Translations under genes and position numbers: made by a program
Assembly: GCA_035654175.1 (NCBI GenBank)
Contig: DASRXL010000117.1
Location: forward strand, 1-19,516
Source: PNC22 sp035654175
GTDB lineage: Bacteria; Planctomycetota; Phycisphaerae; Phycisphaerales; UBA1924
DNA: 19,516 bases
Direction of reading: 5' to 3'
In this document: positions 14,921-19,516 of the stretch, piece after piece
Layout of the letters: every line of letters starts with the position of its first letter
Position numbering within the stretch: position 1 is the stretch's first letter
Notes under the pieces: model-generated
What the model saw: only the letters and a program-made list of their open reading frames with translations
Database searches by the model: none
Told to the model about the DNA's origin: nothing

Positions 14921-15280
14921 CTACCGCGAGCCCTTGGATCGCTTGGCGCGCTTTTTCCCGCGGGTCTTTCGACGCGTGGAGCCCGAGCGCGACGAGGACG
15001 AGCGGGAGCCCGAAGATCCGGACTTCTTCCGGGCCGAGCCGCGCTTCGACGCCTTCTTCTTTTTCGACTTGCGCCCGGAGGCCTTCTTCTTGGCAGCCTT
15101 GCCGCCGGCGCGCGCCGGGACCTTGTCGCCCTCGCGCCGCGCCTCGGAAAGACCGATCGCGATCGCCTGCTTGCGGCTGGTGACCTTCTTGCCCGAGCGC
15201 CCGCTGCGGAGCGTGCCCCGCTTGCGCTCGCGCATGGCGCGCTCCACCTTCTTCGACGCCTTCTTGCCGTACTTGGCCAT
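14921..15280 (-). CDS. DUF6496-type protein with histone H1-like Lys/Arg/Ser tail
   Basis: The protein has 119 residues from ATG 15280, with GGAGGG about 9 nt upstream. Residues 1-55 form the conserved part: YGKKASKKVERAMRERKRG, then GTLRSGRSGKKVTSRKQAIAIGLSEARREG, the pattern of DUF6496. From about residue 60 on the protein is almost only Lys, Arg, Ser, Gly and Ala (KKKASGRKSKKKKASKRG, SRSSSSRSGSTRRK), like histone H1-type bacterial DNA-binding tails. A nucleoid or nucleic-acid-binding role is inferred from charge. A possible promoter lies upstream on the same strand (TTGCAT at 15353-15358 and CATAAT at 15327-15332), but its 20-nt spacer is long. It is not clearly linked to the zf-TFIIB gene 201 bp upstream. 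Confidence 0.9.
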   Translation of the reverse strand: MAKYGKKASKKVERAMRERKRGTLRSGRSGKKVTSRKQAIAIGLSEARREGDKVPARAGGKAAKKKASGRKSKKKKASKRGSARKKSGSSGSRSSSSRSGSTRRKTRGKKRAKRSKGSR

Positions 15281-15481
15281 CGCTCAGCCCTCCGGGGTGC
15301 GGCCGCCGCGGGGAAGATCCCCCACCATTATGCGCCAGATTCTCCGAATGGCATGCAATTGGCCCGGCGCCTCGTCGCGGCGCCATCCGGCGCGCCGACC
15401 GGGCGCTTCGAGCCGGTTCGCCCGCGCCACCCGGCTCGCGCCCACCCGCCGACGAAGCGCCAGGGGCTCCAGACGGACGGC

Positions 15482-15817
15482 TCAGTCGAAATCGAAGAGC
15501 TCGCGCAGCAGGCCCTTGCGCTTCTTGTGGACGGGACGCCCTGAGGGGTCGATGTAGGTATAGCCATAGTCGGAGTCGTCGAGCCTGCGCTGGCCCCCAT
15601 GCGCCGGCGGGGGCGGGGCCGATTGCCCCGGCGTGACATTCGGCGCCGGAGCGCCCCCGGAGAGCGGCCCCGAGCCCGCGGACTCGGCACGCTCGATGAT
15701 CTTGTCCAGCTCGCCCCGATCGAGCCACACGCCGCGGCACTTGGGGCAGTAGTCGATCTCGACGCCCTGGCGTTCGGCCATCATGAGCATGGCATCCTTG
15801 CAGACTGGACAATGCAT
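15482..15817 (-). CDS. zf-TFIIB zinc-ribbon protein
   Basis: The protein has 111 residues from ATG 15817, with AAGGAG 8 nt upstream. The zinc ribbon is at the N-terminus: Cys3-Pro-Val-Cys6 and Cys24-Pro-Lys-Cys27, followed by RGVWLDRGELDKIIERA, the hallmark of the zf-TFIIB family (Pfam PF13453 type). A Pro/Gly/Ala linker (about 46-75) leads to a C-terminal segment YGYTYIDPSGRPVHKKRKGLLRELFDFD, which resembles the short tail of other small members. The family is widespread in bacteria, is probably cytoplasmic, and has no proven function; zinc binding is expected. It is divergent from the ECF sigma gene with a 120-bp gap. Confidence 0.93.
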   Translation of the reverse strand: MHCPVCKDAMLMMAERQGVEIDYCPKCRGVWLDRGELDKIIERAESAGSGPLSGGAPAPNVTPGQSAPPPPAHGGQRRLDDSDYGYTYIDPSGRPVHKKRKGLLRELFDFD

Positions 15818-15937
15818 GGCGGGTCTCCTTCCCGGAGCCTACGCCGGGGAGCGCGGGTGTGCGCGGGGCACATGCGGAACGCTGAGGTTTCTGGCAGGAT
15901 GTGGAACCTCGCCGCGGCGCGGCGCATTTGGAGCGGC

Positions 15938-16531
15938 ATGGACGGGCTCAGGCTGGCGATGGAGAGGCGGGCGCGTGAGGGTGGGGCTTGGGCCCTCACC
16001 CCCGATCACGCCGGGCTCATCGAGAGAGCGAGGTCCGAGCCCGCGGCATTCGGCGAGCTCTACCGAGCCCATTACGTCGCGATCGCCGGCTACATTCTGC
16101 GCCGGGTCGGGGATGCGCACCTCGCGGAGGACCTCGCGGCGGAGACGTTCCTGGACGCGTGGCGGGGGATGGGTCGGTACAGGCACGGCCCCGTTCCGTT
16201 CCGCCATTGGCTGCTTCGGATCGCGACAAACCGGGTCAACAGGTGGGCGCGGAGGCACGGGAGACGCCGAGAGATCGGGCTCGTGAGCGAACTCGATGCG
16301 GCGAGCCCGCCCGACAGACCCGCGCTGGAGGACATCCGAGCGGTGATGGCCGCGCTCTCTCGCCTGTCCATGCGCCACCAGTCGGTGCTTTGCCTGCACC
16401 ACGTCGAGGGGTTGAGTGTGGAGCAGGCGGCGCTGGTGCTCGGGTGCTCGCCAGGCACGGTGAAGTCGCGCCTGCACCGCGCGCGGGAGGCCATGCGCCG
16501 GGAGCTGGACCGACCGGAGGTGAAGCCATGA
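15938..16531 (+). CDS. ECF-type RNA polymerase sigma factor
   Basis: The protein has 197 residues from ATG 15938 (GGAG 4 nt upstream). In-frame ATGs at 15872, 15899 and 15959 are alternatives. Sigma region 2 spans about 36-103: AAFGELYRAHYVAIAGYILRRVGDAHLAEDLAAETFLDAWRG, with the DLAAETF motif, then PFRHWLLRIATNRVNRWAR. Region 4 spans about 135-187 with the helix-turn-helix LSVEQAALVLGCSPGTVKSRLHRAREAM that reads the -35 element. There is no region 1 or 3, as expected for ECF factors. GGAAC words at 15876 and 15903 resemble an ECF -35 box and could mean autoregulation, but no matching -10 was found. The stop overlaps the next gene's ATG, giving a two-gene unit with a likely regulator. Confidence 0.93.
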   Translation: MDGLRLAMERRAREGGAWALTPDHAGLIERARSEPAAFGELYRAHYVAIAGYILRRVGDAHLAEDLAAETFLDAWRGMGRYRHGPVPFRHWLLRIATNRVNRWARRHGRRREIGLVSELDAASPPDRPALEDIRAVMAALSRLSMRHQSVLCLHHVEGLSVEQAALVLGCSPGTVKSRLHRAREAMRRELDRPEVKP

Positions 16532-16941
16532 TCGGCAGAGTGGAGGCCGAACTCGCCCGCCTGCGCGCGCTGCGCTGGACCGGGCCGGACCGCAACGAGA
16601 GGGTCGAGCAGTTCCTCAGGGAGCGGTTGCACATGGAGAACAGAAAGCACCGAAGCAAGGCGACCACGGCACTGCTGCTCGCGGCAGTGTTCGGCGGCGG
16701 GGCGGTGGCGGGCGGGGTGACCCATCACTTCGTGACACGGAGCGTGACGATCGTGGTCTCCGAGACGGAGGCGATGGAGCTCGAGGGCGTGCCGGACGGA
16801 GCCCAGTTCATCCCGCCGAACTTCTACATCGACGAGAACGGCGACATGCACACGACGGGGATGTCGTACGTCGACGAGAACGGGCAGGAGCAGGTGGAGG
16901 ATCTCTACTTCATCGACGTCATCGAGTCCGAGGGAGAGTGA
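16528..16941 (+). CDS. Single-pass membrane protein, candidate anti-sigma factor
   Basis: The protein has 137 residues. ATG 16528 overlaps the sigma-factor stop (ATGA), with GGAGG 7 nt upstream. Residues 1-45 are charged and helical (VEAELARLRALRW, NERVEQFLRERLHMENRKHR) and would lie in the cytoplasm. One membrane helix follows (about 46-69, TTALLLAAVFGGGAVAGGVTHHFV), then an acidic outer domain (about 70-137) with two similar blocks, FYIDENGDMHTTGM and SYVDENGQEQVED. The layout and translational coupling fit a membrane anti-sigma factor that holds the ECF factor until a signal arrives. The usual zinc-binding anti-sigma motif (HxxxCxxC) is absent, so the call rests on context and topology. 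It could instead be a target or accessory protein of the regulon. Confidence 0.85.
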   Translation: MIGRVEAELARLRALRWTGPDRNERVEQFLRERLHMENRKHRSKATTALLLAAVFGGGAVAGGVTHHFVTRSVTIVVSETEAMELEGVPDGAQFIPPNFYIDENGDMHTTGMSYVDENGQEQVEDLYFIDVIESEGE

Positions 16942-16995
16942 AGGGGTCGTGCCGGCGCAGGAAGCCGCCGCCGGCGCGATGGGTTCGCGTGACAG

Positions 16996-17027
16996 CCCGG
17001 CGGGGTGATTCGACCCTTCCCGCCGGG
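16996..17027. repeat. Hairpin with CCCGGCGGG/CCCGCCGGG arms
   Basis: CCCGGCGGG (16996-17004) and CCCGCCGGG (17019-17027) form a perfect 9-bp stem with a 14-nt loop, 55 nt after the stop of the candidate anti-sigma gene. There is no T run, so it is not a standard terminator. It may protect the 3' end of the sigma-unit mRNA or help termination together with the next hairpin. Confidence 0.5.
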
Positions 17028-17035
17028 ATCGCGGT

Positions 17036-17067
17036 CCGCCCGAGGGGATGCTCGTCCCCTCGGGCGG
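17036..17067. terminator. Strong perfect hairpin, possible terminator
   Basis: CCGCCCGAGGGGA (17036-17048) and TCCCCTCGGGCGG (17055-17067) are perfectly complementary over 13 bp around a 6-nt loop (TGCTCG). It is the second hairpin in a row behind the sigma/anti-sigma unit. It lacks the T run of an intrinsic terminator on both strands, so the terminator label is tentative; a palindromic intergenic repeat is the other possibility. Confidence 0.5.
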
Positions 17068-17399
17068 TCGCGTCTCCGGCGCTCGTGGCCAACCTCCCCA
17101 GTCGTCGCGCAACACGCCGCCTGTCCCCGTCGCACTTGCCGTGATACTCGGCGGTCGTGCCCTCATGCAGCGACGTCCGACCCAGTTCACCCTCGGCGAT
17201 TCGTGCGTGCTCTCCGAATTGTCGGACCGCGACGTCGGCGCCGCCGCACCGGGTTCCCATCCCCCAACCCGATTGAGGGGCCCAGCCATCAGTCGAACGA
17301 TGCGATGCTCGACGTGTTCTGAGAAGAACGGCGACCTGACCTTCCTCGTGACCGATATCGGACGCGAACCCAGTTATTATCAAAAACCGAACAAACCTA
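17068..17399. other. Intergenic region without a supportable gene
   Basis: Together with the hairpins upstream, the gap between 16941 and 17435 is 494 bp. Open frames run through it on both strands, but none shows a domain or good start. It includes GTTCT-GAGA-AGAAC (17313-17326), a small inverted repeat that could be an operator, and an A/T-rich run from about 17371 that leads into the promoter at 17400. Confidence 0.45.
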
Positions 17400-17427
17400 T
17401 TGACACGAGGTACCTGTGTGGTACGAT
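17400..17427 (+). promoter_or_regulatory. Sigma-70-type promoter (TTGACA-16-TACGAT)
   Basis: A perfect -35 box TTGACA (17400-17405) and a good -10 box TACGAT (17422-17427) are separated by 16 nt and preceded by an A/T-rich run that could act as an UP element. The ATG of the next gene is at 17435, only 7 nt after the -10 box, so transcription should start at or within a base or two of the A of the ATG. Confidence 0.75.
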
Positions 17428-17434
17428 CGGCGCG

Positions 17435-18193
17435 ATGCCCGAGCAAAACCCAACCATCACCGCTCGCACGACCCTCCAGGCACTTTCCCCAGCAGACGAG
17501 TCCCTTCTCCTTGATCTGACCGACGCTGCCGTCGATCCCGATACTCTCGCCGCCCTTCGGGGTCTCAACCGCATTGATATCGCCCGCTTCCTCGCGCGCC
17601 CCGAAGTCCAAGCCCACATCGCCGCGCTCCGCTCTTTCCACGCCTTCCGCCGCGAGATCCAGACCGACACCATCTCTCGCGAAACGGCGCAGATGCTCCT
17701 CGACATCGCCCGCCGCACCGAAGACCTCGTCGAGCGCCGCCGCGCCGCCTGCGCCGTCCTCCGCGCCCTCCACGCCCTCCACGCCCCCCACCGCCACCCT
17801 CGAAAGCATACGGATCACCGCGCGTCGGGCGCGCCCGCGACCCCACCCCGCCTCACCGGGTGCGACGGGTCAGACGCTGCTTTGGGTCTCCGCACGGCGC
17901 AAGCTGCCGCCGCCCCTTCTTCGCTCGGGGGCGCCACCGCCCGCCCGCCCCGGAGCGCTTCTTCTGCTCAAACCCCTCCCTGCGGTCTTCCGGTCTCAGT
18001 GCCCGCGCTCCAGTTCCCTGCCGATGAGAGAGGGCCCGCCCCCGACCTTCCCCGCGCACCGCGCGGGAGGGCCGGGGAGCCGGCGGCCCTCTCCCGCCGC
18101 CGCGCCCCTACTCGCGCGGCACATCTCGCACAATCCGCGGGGGTGCCCGCCGCCTCCGGCAGCCGCGTGAAGATGTTCAGCGATACGGGCTGA
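17435..18193 (+). CDS. Unrecognised protein from an apparently leaderless gene
   Basis: The protein has 252 residues from ATG 17435. There is no Shine-Dalgarno; the start is set by the promoter directly before it. Residues 1-115 look like a real small helical domain: TTLQALSPADESLLLDLTD, DPDTLAALRGLNRIDIARFLARPEVQAHIAALRSF (a pattern compatible with a helix-turn-helix), then TAQMLLDIARRTEDLVERRRAACAVLRAL. From memory, similar short proteins are frequent in Phycisphaerae, but I know no function. After about residue 118 the sequence turns to Pro, Ala, Arg, Ser and Thr without pattern, and the DNA there contains a long hairpin (18062-18096). The gene may have run into repeat DNA and lost its normal end. 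A transcription regulator is possible but not shown. Confidence 0.65.
   Translation: MPEQNPTITARTTLQALSPADESLLLDLTDAAVDPDTLAALRGLNRIDIARFLARPEVQAHIAALRSFHAFRREIQTDTISRETAQMLLDIARRTEDLVERRRAACAVLRALHALHAPHRHPRKHTDHRASGAPATPPRLTGCDGSDAALGLRTAQAAAAPSSLGGATARPPRSASSAQTPPCGLPVSVPALQFPADERGPAPDLPRAPRGRAGEPAALSRRRAPTRAAHLAQSAGVPAASGSRVKMFSDTG
18062..18096. repeat. GC-rich hairpin within the tail of the leaderless gene
   Basis: GCGGGAGGGCCGG (18062-18074) pairs with CGGCCCTCTCCCGC (18083-18096), with a 2-nt bulge and a short loop. It sits in the part of the gene whose translation looks non-protein-like. It may be part of a dispersed palindromic repeat or an old terminator of a shorter version of the gene. 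Confidence 0.45.
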
Positions 18194-18229
18194 CCGCGCG
18201 GTTCGGTTGTGCAGCCTTCAATGTGTGCG

Positions 18230-18784
18230 ATGAAGAGCGAACGAGACAGGATGATTGCCGGAGAGCTGTACCGGCCCGCGGATGCGGAGCTGGCCGCCCT
18301 GCGCCTGCGCGCGCGCCGGCTCTGCGACGAGTTCAACCGATCCGGCCCGGAGCAAACCGAGCGCCGGACTTGGCTCGTGCGCGAGCTGTTCGGACAGATC
18401 GGCGAGCGCTTCGAGATCGAGCCGGACTTCCGGTGCGACTATGGGTGGAACATCTTCGCGGGGGAGAATCTCTTCATGAACTTCGGGTGCGTGGTGCTCG
18501 ACGTGTGCCCCGTGCGCCTGGGAGACAACGCGTTCCTCGCTCCCGGCGTGCACATCTACGCCGCGACGCACCCGCTCGACCCGGCGGAGCGCGCCAGCGG
18601 CGTGGAGCTCGGCAGACCGGTGACGATCGGCAGCGACGTCTGGATCGGCGGCCACGCGACAATCTGCCCTGGCGTGACGGTCGGTGACGCGGCGGTGATC
18701 GGCGCTGGGGCGGTGGTGACGAGGGATGTGGAAGCAAGGACGGTGGTGGCGGGCAATCCGGCGAGGGTGATCCGTCGCGTCTGA
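18230..18784 (+). CDS. Sugar O-acetyltransferase (LacA/Maa/NodL family)
   Basis: The protein has 184 residues from ATG 18230, the family's usual length. In-frame GTG 18209 and ATG 18221 are alternatives; 18230 is chosen because homologues start about 8 residues before the conserved MIAGELY. The N-terminal Mac domain (1-55) holds ERDRMIAGELYRPADAEL and LRARRLCDEFN. The left-handed beta-helix follows with hexapeptide units: DYGWNIFAGENLFMNFGCVVLDVCPVRLGDNAFLAPGVHIY, then His114 in ATHPLDPAERASGVE (the catalytic His of LacA-type enzymes), and VTIGSDVWIGGHATICPGVTVGDAAVIGAGAVVTRDV. It should transfer acetyl from acetyl-CoA to a sugar such as maltose, glucose or a galactoside; the substrate cannot be told. 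It is cytoplasmic and probably trimeric. The next gene starts 33 nt after its stop. Confidence 0.95.
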   Translation: MKSERDRMIAGELYRPADAELAALRLRARRLCDEFNRSGPEQTERRTWLVRELFGQIGERFEIEPDFRCDYGWNIFAGENLFMNFGCVVLDVCPVRLGDNAFLAPGVHIYAATHPLDPAERASGVELGRPVTIGSDVWIGGHATICPGVTVGDAAVIGAGAVVTRDVEARTVVAGNPARVIRRV

Positions 18785-18817
18785 GCGAGCCGCGCGGACG
18801 AGCGGGGGAGGCGGCCG

Positions 18818-19516
18818 TTGGCGGGCCATGCGCCGGGGAGCTCTGAAGTCGCGGTTATCGGCGGAGGCGTCGTCGGTGTCGCGTGCGCGCTCGAACTGGC
18901 CCGGCGCGGGGCCGAGGTCGTCGTGCTCGATCGCGGCGCCGTGGGCTGCGGGTGCTCGCACGGGAACGCCGGATGGCTCACCCCCTCGCTCGCCAAGCCG
19001 CTGGCGGCCCCGGGACAGGCGCGCAAGGCGCTGAAGTGGCTGCTCGACCCGGAGAGCCCGTTCTACATACGGCCGCGGGCGGACCCGGCGCTCGCGGCGT
19101 GGCTCCTCGGGTTCGTGCTCGCCGGGCGCAGCCGCGAGCGGTTTGAGCGTGGGCGGGCGGCGCTCATCGAGTTGTGCAACTGGAGCGTGGACGCGTGGGA
19201 GGCGCTGGCGGCGCGCTCGCCCGAGCCCTTCGGCTACGCGCGCAACGGGCTGCTGGAGGTCTTCGAGACGGCCGAGGCGTTCGTCGCCGGGCGGGCCGCC
19301 GCCGCGGCGATCGAAGCGCTCGGCGTGCCCAGCGAGCCGTGGACGGCCGAGCAGGTGCCCGGGCGGGAGCCGGCGATACGCGGCCGGGTTGTCGGCGGGC
19401 TCTTCTTCCCGCGGGACGCGCAGTGCGAGCCGGACCGGGCGGTGCGCGCGCTGCGCGCCGAGGCGGAGCGCGCCGGCGCGCGGTTTGTCGAGGGCGCGGA
19501 GGTGATCGGCGCGGAG
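18818..19516 (+). CDS. DadA-type FAD-dependent oxidoreductase (partial)
   Basis: The frame runs open to the window edge (233 codons); the 3' end is missing. The proposed start is TTG 18818, with GGGGGAGG ending 6 nt before it; the previous in-frame stop is that of the acetyltransferase, so the start must lie within this short stretch. Residues 10-39 form the FAD-binding Rossmann fold: VAVIGGGVVGVACALELARRG with the GxGxxG pattern, then VVVLDRG. CSHGNAGWLTPSLAKPLAAPG (about 45-65) is typical of the D-amino-acid dehydrogenase/DAO group. RADPALAAWLLGFVLAGRS and NWSVDAWEALA continue the family pattern. The predicted reaction is oxidative deamination of a D-amino acid to a keto acid with electrons passed to the respiratory chain. 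The short distance to the acetyltransferase suggests co-transcription. Confidence 0.9.
   Translation, partial: MAGHAPGSSEVAVIGGGVVGVACALELARRGAEVVVLDRGAVGCGCSHGNAGWLTPSLAKPLAAPGQARKALKWLLDPESPFYIRPRADPALAAWLLGFVLAGRSRERFERGRAALIELCNWSVDAWEALAARSPEPFGYARNGLLEVFETAEAFVAGRAAAAAIEALGVPSEPWTAEQVPGREPAIRGRVVGGLFFPRDAQCEPDRAVRALRAEAERAGARFVEGAEVIGAE

Noticed and set aside
16919..17818. 299-residue minus-strand frame over the intergenic region and leaderless gene
   Set aside because: No family pattern, and it runs through two perfect hairpins and a strong plus-strand promoter.
1..19516. tRNA, rRNA, CRISPR arrays and insertion-sequence transposases
   Set aside because: I looked on both strands and saw no cloverleaf with conserved T-loop, no regularly spaced repeats and no transposase motif.

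Overview
The window is GC-rich, gene-dense bacterial DNA, and the gene content points to a planctomycete of the class Phycisphaerae. The clues are a secreted protein ending in a dockerin-like repeat pair whose last residues are Gly-Cys, two secreted proteins with a PEP-CTERM-like tail (PAPG or PSPG, hydrophobic stretch, Arg cluster), a prepilin-like protein with a late H-x10-DG motif, and a 'CPKCWYDM' zinc ribbon fused to HEAT-like repeats. This placement is inference; there is no rRNA or other marker gene here.

Layout. Positions 1-217 hold the start of a lemA gene (minus strand). A multi-pass membrane protein (352-1629, plus) follows, and its last codons lie inside an imperfect inverted repeat. 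From 1755 to 11350 all nine genes are on the minus strand. Read 5' to 3' they are: a beta-propeller-like surface protein, a second surface protein, a prepilin-like protein, a BFD-type [2Fe-2S] protein, an MFS transporter, a zinc-ribbon/HEAT membrane protein, a sulfotransferase-like P-loop protein, a Tat-exported ankyrin protein and a class IV (branched-chain-type) aminotransferase. From 12195 onwards most genes are on the plus strand: a cupin, a GC-type dockerin protein, a PEP-CTERM-like protein with a strong terminator, then (minus) a DUF6496/histone-H1-like basic protein and a zf-TFIIB protein, then (plus) an ECF sigma factor overlapping a one-TM candidate anti-sigma protein, an unrecognised gene that appears to be leaderless, a sugar O-acetyltransferase and the start of a DadA-type FAD oxidoreductase.

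The most interesting part is 7990-11721. A cobalamin riboswitch on the minus strand (11520-11721), with a perfect 9-bp P1 and a textbook B12 box, precedes a tightly packed gene set. The first two genes overlap by 8 nt, the second and third by 4 nt, and the fourth follows after 4 nt. The second gene's product resembles the 'cell surface protein' family found in Bacteroidetes corrinoid-uptake loci, and the first is its plausible propeller partner. This suggests a B12-repressed cell-surface system in a planctomycete, using PEP-CTERM-like anchoring, a pseudopilin-like protein and a BFD-like ferredoxin, with no BtuB in view. A second point of interest is that the sulfotransferase-like gene and the aminotransferase, close neighbours here, correspond to the two halves of a plant fusion protein.
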